Part shown: in pieces, positions 42,610-51,763 of the stretch | How positions within the stretch are numbered: position 1 is the first letter of the stretch | Layout: each line of letters begins with the position of its first letter | NCBI RefSeq assembly: GCF_900142975.1 | Contig: NZ_LT670848.1 | Coordinates: 2,108,001-2,172,000, forward strand | Source: Salegentibacter salegens | GTDB lineage: Bacteria > Bacteroidota > Bacteroidia > Flavobacteriales > Flavobacteriaceae | Direction of reading: 5' to 3' | Length of the DNA: 64,000 bases | The notes under the pieces: model-generated | What the model saw: the letters and a program-made list of their open reading frames with translations, nothing else | Databases searched by the model: none | What the model was told of the DNA's origin: nothing | Position numbers and translations under genes: made by a program

Positions 42610-42747
42610 TTAATTTGGAATTCCAATAGGTAACTCGACGCATCTTATTGTGTTTTTGGTAATTCGGGCATAGAGGAGAGCTAATTCAGGTTGCTTTTTA
42701 TTTTTGCGAATAATAAAAGAGATGGAAAAGGTTTGACTGGTACGCAT
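42610..42747 (-). pseudogene. Tyrosine integrase remnant (N-terminal Arm-DNA-binding domain)
   Basis: A 45-codon frame encodes MRTSQTFSISFIIRKNKK, QPELALLYARITKNTIRC and VELPIGIPN, then stops. It matches the start of Bacteroidota tyrosine recombinases, where the first 60 or so residues (F-S-I-x-F-x-x-x-K-x-K ... P-x-Y-x-R-I-T-x-N) bind arm-type sites in the attachment region. The core-binding and catalytic domains are missing. It points away from the tRNA-Pro gene 250 bp to its right, the usual layout of tRNA, attachment site and integrase. Confidence 0.65.
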
Positions 42748-42842
42748 AGCTTTGTTGTTTAAATGAAACAATTAATTAAGGCGAAAGTCAAACTACCAAG
42801 ACATAATTATGGAGTATCGGTAAGCTAAAAATACTAAAAAAT

Positions 42843-42890
42843 AACTCACGATAAACTCACAAATTCACAGTGAACTCACGGTGAACTCAC
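42843..42890. repeat. Five direct repeats AACTCAC, about 11 bp apart (candidate arm-type sites)
   Basis: AACTCAC starts at 42843, 42854, 42873 and 42884, with the variant AATTCAC at 42862. Most starts are 11 bp apart, about one helical turn. They lie between the integrase remnant and the tRNA-Pro gene, where arm-type integrase binding sites are expected. The rest of the region 42420-42996 holds nothing else recognisable. Confidence 0.6.
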
Positions 42891-42927
42891 ATAAAATTTA
42901 ACACTATTTGTTAAATTTTGAGCACAA

Positions 42928-42972
42928 AAAAAAAGAGTAATTATATGAAAAACATACAATTACCCTTTTTTT
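42928..42972 (-). terminator. Terminator of the tRNA-Pro transcript
   Basis: Read on the minus strand, an arm AAAAAAAGGGTAATT pairs with AATTACTCTTTTTTT (one mismatch) and continues into T. It starts 25 bp after the tRNA 3' end. Confidence 0.7.
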
Positions 42973-42992
42973 ATGTTAAAATATAACTTGTA

Positions 42993-43070
<78 letters not shown>

Positions 43071-43600
43071 ATTAATAGTATCTGCTCAATTTCAATGCTT
43101 TTGAATATTTAATGACTCAGTAAGTCATCTATTTAATTGAAGCCACAAATTAAAGTGCTTATTTACTATTATCAAAGCGAAAAGACCATTTTTTAAGAAC
43201 TTAATCTTACTATATGGAAATCTGTGAAATTTGACCCCAACAAGTTAGAAGAAGAAATTCTGAAACTACTGTTCTAATTTTCAAAAATAGCTTACTATTT
43301 ATGAATCTTCGCTGTTAGCTAAGTTCATTATACTCAAAAAAATCTTATTATATAATCATTCTTTTTAAAAGAGGCCTATTCACGATGACTGTAAACGGGA
43401 AATCTACTAATGTAAGCTTTTGGTGATTTTGGAATATAGCTCTGTTGACTTTAATAATATCACCCTCCCATTATCAATTTCCAGTAAAATAAGCAAATCG
43501 AAACAATCCAACAATTCCATAAATTCAAATAGAATGTTATTTTTTATTTAGATGAAGTTAAAAGTTTAGCCATTCATAACATAAAATTTAAATTGTAGCT
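43071..43600. other. Intergenic region without a recognisable gene
   Basis: 530 bp between the tRNA and the permease gene. AT-rich, with several short frames that lack homology I recognise (for example a 17-codon stretch VKFDPNKLEEEILKLLF near 43226-43276). It could be decayed DNA of the same former integrated element, but nothing proves it. Confidence 0.4.
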
Positions 43601-44840
43601 ATGGGAAAAAAGAAACTTAAAAGATCCCTGGGATTATGGGATATATTAATGTTTGGAATTGGCGGTATAGTAGGCGCCGGGATATATGCAATTATTGGAG
43701 AAGCAGCAGCCCTTGGGGGTAATATGCTTTGGCTAAGCTTTATTATTGCTGCAACAGTGGCGCTTTTATCCGGCTTATCTTACGCCGAATTTGTTAGTCG
43801 ATTTCCCGATTCCGGAGGTAGTTTTGAATATATTAAACAAAGTCTGGGCAAAAAGCCGGCTTTTTTTTATGTCTATTTTTATGGTATTTACCGGCGTGGT
43901 AGCGGCAGCTGCCATTGCTATTAGCTTTGCCAGTTACCTCACAAGATTATGGGAATTTTCCACGTGGATAATTGTAATAGGTGTTGTGGCGTTAATGGCC
44001 TTATTCAATATTTTTGGTGCCAAATACAGTTCTTACTATAACTCGGTGGCAACTATTATAACTCTTGCAGGACTGGGCGTAGTGATTGCCGTTTGTATTC
44101 CCGAGTTTGGCTCTACAGATCTTACTCAACTTAATGATGCTGGCTGGAATGGTATTATAGCCGGTGGTGCATTAATTTTCTTTAGTTATATAGGTTTTGA
44201 AGATCTTGTAAAAATGGCAGAAGAAACTAAAAATCCCGAGAAAAATATGCCGAAAGGTGTTCTTTTAAGTGGTTTGGCCGTGTTGGTAATGTATGTACTC
44301 ATTGCAATAAGTTCTGTGAGTGTTTTAGACTGGGAAAAGCTTGCAGAATCAGAAGGGCCATTGGCGGCAGTAATAGAAACTAAATTAGGTACAGCTGGTG
44401 CTACTGGATTGGTTATAGTAGCTCTTTTTGCAACAAGTAAAACAATACTGAGTAATATACTGGGGACCTCTCGCCTACTTTACGATATGGCCAGGGATAG
44501 TGAGGTAAAATGGCTGAAGAAGTTTACAACCATTTCAGGAATAGGGAATGCCCCCAATTACGCCATCATTGCCATAGCATTTCTGGCTATTGGCTTCGGG
44601 CTGATAGGAGATTTAAAAATGGTAGCCAGTATCAGTAATATTTTTATTTTTATAGTCTTTGGGATGGTGAATTTTTCGTTATTAATCTTTCGGTATAAAA
44701 ACAGAAAAAATAAGAAAAAAGCCCCTTTTCATATTCCTTTGAATGTAAATAATATTCCTATACCTACCATTCTTGCGTTACTTACCATTCTTATTTTATT
44801 TGGCTACAACCTATATAATCTAACCCAGGGAAATATGTAG
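43601..44840 (+). pseudogene. APC-family amino-acid permease, frameshifted
   Basis: The protein begins MGKKKLKRSLGLWDILMFGIGGIVGAGIYAIIGEAA, a typical APC first helix, and runs to KKPAFF. The frame is then lost and resumes with MSIFMVFTGVVAAAAIAISFASYL through the conserved FFSYIGFEDLVKMAEETKNPEKNMPKG to the C-terminus. The run of eight T at 43861-43868 has one T too many; seven gives a continuous 412-residue permease of about 12 helices. Slippage error in sequencing or a real mutation are both possible. Substrate unknown. Confidence 0.85.
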
Positions 44841-44900
44841 AGTAAAAACTTATAAAAATGAAGCTTGATATCAGTAAATCAGAAAAGTTATATTTCCTGG

Positions 44901-46433
44901 TTATACCGGATACTTAAAAATTTCATTATTATTAAAAAACTTGTATTTAATCGCATGTTGAACAACTAATATTGCTGTTTGAATCATATTTTTCAGCTCA
45001 AAAAATTCCGGATTCTTGTTCCCTGATAATTTTTCAAGTTCTTCTTCTAAAAATCTCAATTTTACCAGTGCTTTTTTCTTTTTCTTTTCCTCGGAAGTAT
45101 AAAGTAGATTATAACTCATGATTCGGTTTAAATCTTTTTCAAGATTCGTTAGAATATCACTTTCTTTTCCGGTTTCTTTATTTTGATGAACTACTTCTTG
45201 CTGAAGCTCTTGAATCGGGATTGAATCTAATTCACTTACCACCTTATTTGCAGCCTGGTGAGAAAATACCAGTGCTTCCAACAAAGAATTAGAAGCCAGC
45301 CTGTTTGCCCCATGTAAGCCGGTGTGTGCACATTCTCCCGAAGCATACAACTTATTAATGCTGGTTCTTGTGAACTGATCTACCTGAATTCCGCCACATT
45401 GATAATGAGCGGCTGGCACAATAGGGAGAAGATCTTCTTGAAAATTAATGCCTAAATCTAAACAATGTTGTACAATAGTTGGAAAATTACTTATGAAAGC
45501 TTCGGGAGGAAGATGACGGCAATCCAGAAACACTGAATTTCTACCTGATCGTTTCAATTCTCTTATAATCGCTTCAGAAACTATATCGCGCGTGGCCAGT
45601 TCTCCCTTAATATTATATTTAAAGAGAAATCTATTTCCGGTATGGTTCACCACGTGTGCCCCAAAACCTCTAACGGCTTCAGAAATAAGGAATAATGAAT
45701 GTTGGTCTTTTGTATAAAGTGCGGTAGGATGAAATTGAATAAAATTCATATTTGATATTTTCGCGCCGGCTCGATGCGCCATAGCTATCCCATCTCCTGT
45801 TGCAACTGACGGATTGGTGGTGTTTTGAAATATCCTGCCACTTCCACCGGTGGCAAGAAAAGTAATACGGGAACTAATATTTACCAGTTCACTCTTTTGC
45901 CTGTTTATCACCTTTACTCCTATACAGGATGTACTAGATTCTTCTTTTTTCAGAATTAAATCGGTTACAAAATAATGATCGTGAAAAATTATATTTGAAT
46001 AAGATGCTGCTTTTTGAAGCAGCTTTGTCTCCATCTCTTTTCCCGTAAGATCCTGATGATGTACAATACGTTTTTGCGAATGGCCACCTTCAAGTCCAAG
46101 TTTCAGCTCGCCCAGTTCATTAGCATCAAAGCTGGTGCCCCAATTAATAAGCTCATACAACCTCTCTGGGGCCTGCGAAATTACCATTTTCACAACTTTG
46201 GGATCACTAAGGCCCTTGCCGGCTTTCATTGTATCCTCTATATGTTGTTCAAAACTATCCCTTACTTTATCGAGTACTACCGCAATTCCCCCTTGTGCTT
46301 TTGTGGTATTTCCTACCTCATTATTACTCTTTGTTAGTACCAGAATAATTGCCTCGGGTTTTGCTGCCGCAACTTTAATTGCAAATGATAAACCTGCAAT
46401 TCCTGAACCTATAACTATAACATCTGCTTTCAT
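44901..46433 (-). CDS. nadB: L-aspartate oxidase
   Basis: A 510-residue flavoenzyme. FAD-binding VIVIGSGIAGLSFAIK at the start, TKAQGGIAVVLD, FLATGGSGRIFQNTTNPSVATGDGIAMAHRAGA, the catalytic EAVRGFGAHVVN, and YASGECAHTGLHGANRLASNSLLEALVFSHQAA. It oxidises aspartate to iminoaspartate for de novo NAD synthesis in the cytosol. It follows nadA by 3 bp. The last gene, nadC, is not in this window. Confidence 0.96.
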   Translation of the reverse strand: MKADVIVIGSGIAGLSFAIKVAAAKPEAIILVLTKSNNEVGNTTKAQGGIAVVLDKVRDSFEQHIEDTMKAGKGLSDPKVVKMVISQAPERLYELINWGTSFDANELGELKLGLEGGHSQKRIVHHQDLTGKEMETKLLQKAASYSNIIFHDHYFVTDLILKKEESSTSCIGVKVINRQKSELVNISSRITFLATGGSGRIFQNTTNPSVATGDGIAMAHRAGAKISNMNFIQFHPTALYTKDQHSLFLISEAVRGFGAHVVNHTGNRFLFKYNIKGELATRDIVSEAIIRELKRSGRNSVFLDCRHLPPEAFISNFPTIVQHCLDLGINFQEDLLPIVPAAHYQCGGIQVDQFTRTSINKLYASGECAHTGLHGANRLASNSLLEALVFSHQAANKVVSELDSIPIQELQQEVVHQNKETGKESDILTNLEKDLNRIMSYNLLYTSEEKKKKKALVKLRFLEEELEKLSGNKNPEFFELKNMIQTAILVVQHAIKYKFFNNNEIFKYPV

Positions 46434-46436
46434 AAA

Positions 46437-47381
46437 TTACAATTCCATCATACGTGCTATTGGCCTGTGAGCATTTTTCATCAGGCTTTCTTCGAGTATT
46501 ATTTCGGGAGATTCTTCCTTTAGGCAGGTGTATAATTTCTGTAGTGTATTCATTTTCATAAACGCACATTCACTGCAAGCGCAGGTATTATCTTCTTTTG
46601 CCGGTGCTGGAATCAAGGTTTTATGTGGTACATCCATTTGCATTTGGTGTAGAATTCCTGCTTCAGTAGCTACAATAAAAGTTTCATGCTTACTGGATTT
46701 AACGAAATTGAGCATTCCTGAAGTAGAGCCTATGTAATTGGCAATCTTAAGAATATGCTCTTCTGATTCTGGATGAGCTATAATTTTAGCTGAAGGATAC
46801 TTCCCGTACAATTCCAGCAATTTATCTATAGAAAAAGCTTCGTGTACAACACACGCGCCATCCCAGAGTAACATTTTCCTGCCGGTTTTTTCTATTAAAT
46901 AACGGCCCAGGTTCTTATCTGGCGCAAAAATGATTGGTTTATCTAAAGGAATAGAATTTATCACCTTTTCAGCATTGGAAGAGGTACAAACAACATCACT
47001 CATTGCTTTAATTTCAGCAGAACAATTAATATAAGTTACCACCACGTGATTTGGATATTGATCTTTTAATTTCTGAAAAGCTCCCGGAGGACAACTTTCA
47101 GCTAAAGAACAACCCGCGTTAAGATCGGGTAAAAGAACTTTTTTAGAGGGATTAAGAATTTTGGCCGTTTCAGCCATAAAATGCACGCCGGCGAAAACAA
47201 TAATATCAGCATTGGTTGCAGCCGCCTTTTTTGCCAACTCTAAACTATCTCCAACAAAATCGGCGATCTCCTGGATTTCAGGTTCCTGGTAATAATGAGC
47301 CAGGATCACGGCATTTTTTGCTTTTTTTAATATGGAAATCTCGTCTTGCAGTGATAGTTTATTTTCCGTTAACATATTCAT
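46437..47381 (-). CDS. nadA: Quinolinate synthase A
   Basis: A 314-residue [4Fe-4S] enzyme that condenses iminoaspartate with dihydroxyacetone phosphate to quinolinate. Motifs: VILAHYYQEPEIQEIADFVGDSLELAK, VHFMAETAKILNPSK, NAGCSLAESCPPGAF, VTYINCSAEIKAMSDVVCTSSNA, and the C-terminal CACSECAFMKMNTL with cluster ligand cysteines. The start could also be the second Met at 47375. First gene of the nadA-nadB operon; a perfect inverted repeat lies 80-105 bp upstream (47461-47485). Confidence 0.96.
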   Translation of the reverse strand: MNMLTENKLSLQDEISILKKAKNAVILAHYYQEPEIQEIADFVGDSLELAKKAAATNADIIVFAGVHFMAETAKILNPSKKVLLPDLNAGCSLAESCPPGAFQKLKDQYPNHVVVTYINCSAEIKAMSDVVCTSSNAEKVINSIPLDKPIIFAPDKNLGRYLIEKTGRKMLLWDGACVVHEAFSIDKLLELYGKYPSAKIIAHPESEEHILKIANYIGSTSGMLNFVKSSKHETFIVATEAGILHQMQMDVPHKTLIPAPAKEDNTCACSECAFMKMNTLQKLYTCLKEESPEIILEESLMKNAHRPIARMMEL

Positions 47382-47460
47382 TATTATTATTTTTAATAAA
47401 AAAAGAGTTCTGGATTTATAGAAAACTTAAGCTTCTGAGACTTTCAGAAACATACAATCG

Positions 47461-47485
47461 GAGTAAAATTAAAGCGATTTTACTC
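47461..47485. promoter_or_regulatory. Inverted repeat upstream of nadA (candidate operator)
   Basis: GAGTAAAAT-taaagcg-ATTTTACTC is a perfect 9-7-9 inverted repeat 80 bp upstream of nadA. It could be a repressor site for NAD-responsive control or a leader hairpin. No other copy is seen in the window. Confidence 0.4.
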
Positions 47486-47594
47486 TGCGTTTTATGACCT
47501 TAATCAGGAAAAAAGAAGTTCTTATAAATTCTGAATTTTTCTTCCGTATTAAGAAATTCAACGTTTACAGTTATTTATACAAATTATTAGAATG

Positions 47595-47614
47595 TGATTG
47601 CGATCATAAATTTG
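47595..47614 (+). promoter_or_regulatory. FNR-like site abutting a -7 element
   Basis: TGAT-TGCG-ATCA (47595-47606) is a perfect 4-4-4 palindrome and, with flanking bases, an 8/10 match to the FNR consensus TTGAT-N4-ATCAA. It directly touches TAAATTTG (47607-47614), a perfect -7 element for the downstream gene. This position suits a repressor more than an activator. Confidence 0.4.
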
Positions 47615-47659
47615 TAGACACCTGAAAATCTTTCTTTGTAAAAATTAAATTTTACAGAA

Positions 47660-48625
47660 ATGAATGAAACGATTGATACTTCTCAACTTCCCGCAGGACA
47701 TCCGGTAAGCGTATATTTCCAGGAAAAAGAATTGATCACCATACTTACAGAAGAACTAAAGCTTACCGATCCAGCCTCTGAATACCAGAAATTCTATAAT
47801 ATTTTTAATCAATTGCAAGCTATAGAAAGGCGTTTTGAGCGGAAGGAGAATCAACTATTCCCCTTTTTGGAAAAAAGAGGCTGGAATGGTCCTTCGCAGG
47901 GAATGTGGTCTTTTCACGACACTTTAAGGGAGCAGTTTAGATTATTGAGAAAAAAAATTGAAGCAAAAGAAATAGAAGAATTAGACAAGGATATACAATA
48001 TCTTATTAGCGGAATTTTTAGATTACTATTAATTGAAGAAACAACGCTTTTTCCAAACTCATTAAAAATATTGACAGAAGAAGACTGGACAAAAGTACGT
48101 GCCGGCGAAGAGGAAATAGGATGGATGCTACCGCAGGTTCCACCGGCATTTCCTAATCAGGAATATATACATCCCAGTAAGGATTTTACTAAAAGAGAAC
48201 ATTCATTTTCCCTTGAGAATACCGCTCACTATGATGAGGGTTATATGACTGTAGAACAGGTGAATCTGCTTCTTAAAACTATGCCGTTAGACCTCACTTA
48301 TGTAGATAAAAATGATAAAGTTATATTTTACAATCGTGGAGAAGAACGGGTATTCCCCCGAAGCGCGGGCATCATTGGCCGGGAAGTAAAATTTTGTCAT
48401 CCTCCAAGAAGTGTAGGGACCGTTTTAAAAATTCTGGAAGAATTTAAAAAAGGCACCAAAAGTGAATCATCTTTCTGGATTAATTTTAAAGGGCGCCTTA
48501 TTTACATTAGGTATTTTGCTGTTAGAGACGCGCAAAAAAATTACCAGGGTGTAATTGAAATGTCACAGGATATTACCGATATTAAGAATATAGAAGGGGA
48601 AAAACGCTTACTGGACTGGGATTAA
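47660..48625 (+). CDS. Hemerythrin-like and PAS domain protein
   Basis: A 321-residue cytosolic protein. The first 150 residues resemble a hemerythrin HHE domain (KFYNIFNQLQAIERRFERKENQLFPFLEKRGW and WSFHDTLREQFRLL), with His and Glu residues that could hold a di-iron site. Residues about 205-315 form a PAS domain (DLTYVDKNDKVIFYNRGEERVFPRSAGIIGREVKFCHPPRS and YQGVIEMSQDIT). The combination matches DUF438-associated proteins, but the DUF438 part is short or absent. It may sense oxygen, nitric oxide or redox state; output unknown. Single-gene unit. Confidence 0.72.
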   Translation: MNETIDTSQLPAGHPVSVYFQEKELITILTEELKLTDPASEYQKFYNIFNQLQAIERRFERKENQLFPFLEKRGWNGPSQGMWSFHDTLREQFRLLRKKIEAKEIEELDKDIQYLISGIFRLLLIEETTLFPNSLKILTEEDWTKVRAGEEEIGWMLPQVPPAFPNQEYIHPSKDFTKREHSFSLENTAHYDEGYMTVEQVNLLLKTMPLDLTYVDKNDKVIFYNRGEERVFPRSAGIIGREVKFCHPPRSVGTVLKILEEFKKGTKSESSFWINFKGRLIYIRYFAVRDAQKNYQGVIEMSQDITDIKNIEGEKRLLDWD

Positions 48626-48716
48626 AATTAGGAATAGAAACGAATAAATATTATAAAATTAAAACTGAGTTTTGCTCAGTATTTCTTGTGAAAGGTAGTA
48701 ATAAAGTGCTATAAAC

Positions 48717-49331
48717 CTAATTAAATTTTTCTTCCATTTTCTTTAGTAATTCAACATCGGCAGCAGTATCCACATCAAAATTTGCATTTTCAAAAGGCAC
48801 AGTTTCAAATTTCAGGTTCTTAGTATGGAGCAGTTTTTTCGCTCCCTGGTCCCCTTTTAGCATTTTTAAATCGGAAAAAAGTGATTGGGAGAATATAGCC
48901 GGCACACCAGTTTCGCCTGAATATTCTGAAAATGTTGCCGGTTTATCGCCATTGAGTTGTACTTGTACTAATTCCTCAATTTTCTGTGCAGTTACAAAGG
49001 GTTGATCTGAAAGCAGGATAAGAATATAATCCAGCTCATTTTCGAGTTTTAAAGCTTCAGAAATTCCTTTGCCTATGCTCGTGCCCATTCCCTTTTCCCA
49101 TTCCTGGTTGTACACGATTTGGAAATTCCTACACTCAGTTTTCATTTCAATTTCCGTTGCATTTGCTCCTAAAACTAGAATATTGATGGCAAAATTGAAA
49201 GATTCTGCAACCTCAATACTATGCTGAAGTAATGTTTTTTTTCTGAATTTTACCAGTTGTTTTGGATAACCAAGTCTACTGGAAGAACCTGCTGCCAGAA
49301 TTACCACGCCAATTTTTGAATTTTCTTTCAA
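48717..49331 (-). CDS. MocA/MobA-like molybdenum cofactor nucleotidyltransferase
   Basis: A 204-residue NTP-transferase with the signature VVILAAGSSSRLGYPKQLVKF at the N-terminus, ILLSDQPFVTAQKI (metal-binding Asp), TGVPAIFSQSLF and GDQGAKKLL. The MocA subgroup attaches CMP to molybdopterin to make the cytosine-dinucleotide cofactor of xanthine-dehydrogenase-type enzymes. It overlaps the xdhC-type gene by 4 bp at the end of the molybdenum-hydroxylase cluster, which fits this role. Confidence 0.85.
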   Translation of the reverse strand: MKENSKIGVVILAAGSSSRLGYPKQLVKFRKKTLLQHSIEVAESFNFAINILVLGANATEIEMKTECRNFQIVYNQEWEKGMGTSIGKGISEALKLENELDYILILLSDQPFVTAQKIEELVQVQLNGDKPATFSEYSGETGVPAIFSQSLFSDLKMLKGDQGAKKLLHTKNLKFETVPFENANFDVDTAADVELLKKMEEKFN

Positions 49332-50482
49332 ATCTGGACCTGCTTAAAATGGGTATTCTCTTTTTCGTGAATAGGTGTCGATTTTTCTCTTAAGGGTCTC
49401 CCCTTCTTTTCGGTTAAAACCGATTGAATTTCTGCCAAAATTGAAAGTCCTATTTCTGCGGGCGTCTCCGCCCCTATCTCCAAACCTACAGGAGCATAAA
49501 TTTTATTAAAATCTTCACGGGTAAGATTAAATCCTTCTTCCTCCAGTTCATCTAACATTCTTCGATACTTTTTCTGTGGGCCAAGAATTCCAATATATGG
49601 GATTGTCTTTTTCCCTAATAGTAACTTTAAAACCGCCAGGTCATAATTGTAATTATGGCTCATCAACACAAAGTAGCTTCGTTGGTCTACTTCAATATTC
49701 TCCAGGGTTTGTTCAGGTTTGGAAACAATTACTCTGCAGGAAGCATTAAACCGGTCTTTACTGGCGTGAGTAGGTCGGCCATCAGTTACCGTTACCTTCC
49801 AGCCCAATAAATCGGCCTGTTTCGCCAGGATTTGAGCATCATTACCGGCACCAACAATAATCAATTTCACCGGTGGCCGATAATTCTCTATAAAAATATG
49901 ATGAGTTTCATCCCCAATTAAAAATTCTGCGAAGTGGGAATTATTATTTTTAAGCGTTATAAGTGCTTGTGCAAGGATATGATTAAATAATTCCCCTTCC
50001 GGACTTATGCCAATAACTTCTGATTTACCTGAAATTATCATTTTAGTTCCCAGTTGTGCTTTTGATTTATTCAGATTAAACTGTACCACGATTGCCAAAG
50101 GATGCTTCAGATTAATTACATTTTTTAGCAACTCACAGGGATTAAGTTCATCTAGATAATTAAGCGGTTCAAACAACACCTGAATAATCCCATTGCACCC
50201 TAACTGAGCTCCAATTACCGCATCATCTTCATCACTGGTATCATAGGTAATCAGTTTATTTTTTCGCTGATGCAATGCATGGAGTGCTTTTCGCAATGCA
50301 TCTCCTTCCAAACAACCGCCACTAATTGCTCCCGTAAGATTTCCGAATTCATCTATTAACATTCGTGCTCCAGCTCTTCGGTAAGATGAACCTTCCACAT
50401 GAACCACTGTTGCAAGAACGCAATCTACCTTTTGTGCCTTCAAAAGTATATATTGCCCTATAATAACATCCAGTTCTCTCAT
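49328..50482 (-). CDS. XdhC-family molybdenum cofactor maturation protein
   Basis: A 384-residue XdhC/CoxI protein. The N-terminal domain has ATVVHVEGSSYRRAGARMLIDEFGNLTGAISGGCLEGDA; the C-terminal Rossmann domain has KLIIVGAGNDAQILAKQADLLGWKVTVTDGRP and YAPVGLEIGAETPAEIGLSILAEI. XdhC-type proteins bind the molybdenum cofactor, help sulfurate it together with a cysteine desulfurase, and insert it into the enzyme. It overlaps both neighbours by 4 bp: the desulfurase gene upstream and the mocA-type gene downstream. Confidence 0.9.
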   Translation of the reverse strand: MRELDVIIGQYILLKAQKVDCVLATVVHVEGSSYRRAGARMLIDEFGNLTGAISGGCLEGDALRKALHALHQRKNKLITYDTSDEDDAVIGAQLGCNGIIQVLFEPLNYLDELNPCELLKNVINLKHPLAIVVQFNLNKSKAQLGTKMIISGKSEVIGISPEGELFNHILAQALITLKNNNSHFAEFLIGDETHHIFIENYRPPVKLIIVGAGNDAQILAKQADLLGWKVTVTDGRPTHASKDRFNASCRVIVSKPEQTLENIEVDQRSYFVLMSHNYNYDLAVLKLLLGKKTIPYIGILGPQKKYRRMLDELEEEGFNLTREDFNKIYAPVGLEIGAETPAEIGLSILAEIQSVLTEKKGRPLREKSTPIHEKENTHFKQVQI

Positions 50483-51633
50483 ACCATTGTCTGCTTAAAC
50501 TCCTCTATGCCATTAGTTATCTCTTCAACCGAAAATTCAATATCTGCAAGAGTTGTTTTCTTTCCTAAACTAATACGAAAAGACGAAAGCGCGAGCTCAT
50601 CACTTAATCCCATTGCTTTTAAAACATGGGAAGCTGAAATTGTATTTGAGGTACAGGCTGAGCCACGTGAGATAGCGAGACTATTCAGTTTTCTTAATAA
50701 AAGGCTGCCATCTATCTCTCGAAAAGAGATACTGGTAGTATTTGGAAGTCGGTTACATTTTTCAGCATTAATTACAGCTCCCTCAATTTTTCTTAAATTC
50801 CTTTCTAATTTATTCCTCAGGTTTATAATTCTCTCACACTCAATTTCAGTTTCTAAATGGGCAACCTCAGCGGCTTTTCCAAAACCAACAATTCCCGGCA
50901 CGTTTAGGGTACCGGGGCGTAATCTTTTTTCTTGTCCGCCACCAAAAAAGTATGGATCAAGTTCAAGTCTATTTCTTTTATTAATATACAAGGCTCCAAC
51001 CCCTTTAGGCCCGTAAATTTTATGGGAAGAAAAGATAGCCAGGTCTAAATTCAGCTTTTTGAGATCAACAGGAATTTTACCGATAGCCTGTGTAATGTCA
51101 CTCATCAATTTCGTGTCTTTTGAATGGACTATTTTTTCAATTTTTTGCATTGGGTGAATGAGTCCTGTTTCATTATTCGCCAGCATAAGACAAACCAAAA
51201 TAGTTTGGGTACTCATTGAATTCTCTAATTCCTGAAGATCAATATTCCCATCGGCATCTACATCCAGGTAAGTAACTTCAAAACCCCTATTTTCAAGCAC
51301 TTGCATGGTATCTAGAATGGCTTTATGCTCAGTTTTGCAGGTAATAATATGATTTCCTTTCAACTTATTTCTCTCACAAAAACCGAATATGGCGAGATTA
51401 GCAGCTTCGGTAGCACCAGAGGTGAAAGTGAGTTCTGTAGGTTTACAGTTTAACAATTTGGCAATTTGCTCCCTGGAGTTTTCAACAGCTTCACCGGCAT
51501 CCCATCCATAAACATGGTCACTATTGGCGTTTCCAAAATTTTCAGTAAAATATGGCAGCATAGCATCAACCACTCTTTTGTCTACAGGAGTAGTTGCATT
51601 ATAATCCAAATAAATTTTCTTCTTTACTGACAT
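50479..51633 (-). CDS. Cysteine desulfurase (NifS/IscS-like)
   Basis: A 384-residue PLP enzyme. I start at MSVKKKIYLDYNATTPVDKRV (51633) and not at 51666, since this is the normal N-terminus. PLP Lys in FSSHKIYGPKGVGALYI; the mobile loop with the catalytic Cys in AISRGSACTSNTISASHVL. It takes sulfur from cysteine. Its overlap with the xdhC-type gene suggests it feeds sulfur to the molybdenum cofactor of the neighbouring hydroxylase rather than general Fe-S assembly. Confidence 0.9.
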   Translation of the reverse strand: MSVKKKIYLDYNATTPVDKRVVDAMLPYFTENFGNANSDHVYGWDAGEAVENSREQIAKLLNCKPTELTFTSGATEAANLAIFGFCERNKLKGNHIITCKTEHKAILDTMQVLENRGFEVTYLDVDADGNIDLQELENSMSTQTILVCLMLANNETGLIHPMQKIEKIVHSKDTKLMSDITQAIGKIPVDLKKLNLDLAIFSSHKIYGPKGVGALYINKRNRLELDPYFFGGGQEKRLRPGTLNVPGIVGFGKAAEVAHLETEIECERIINLRNKLERNLRKIEGAVINAEKCNRLPNTTSISFREIDGSLLLRKLNSLAISRGSACTSNTISASHVLKAMGLSDELALSSFRISLGKKTTLADIEFSVEEITNGIEEFKQTMV

Positions 51634-51763
51634 TACTTTGAAATTTCTATGTAAAATGAGGTCCATTGTAAAAGGGAAGATCTTTAAAAATTCCCTTTCA
51701 ATTTATTTCACTTTAAGCAAAGTTTGATGTTTCACTAAGTGATTTCTTAATTTTTGTTTCAGC

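Noticed and set aside
42843..42890. Possible CRISPR array or satellite repeat
   Set aside because: Repeats are only 7 bp with 1-4 bp between them and no cas genes nearby. Arm-type integrase sites explain them better.
43214..43276. Short peptides near the tRNA-Pro (for example VKFDPNKLEEEILKLLF)
   Set aside because: Too short, no homology recognised, and no start-codon support.
43861..43868. Programmed ribosomal frameshifting in the APC permease
   Set aside because: The T-run could slip, but metabolite permeases of this family are not known to need frameshifting and no stimulating structure is visible; error or mutation is simpler.
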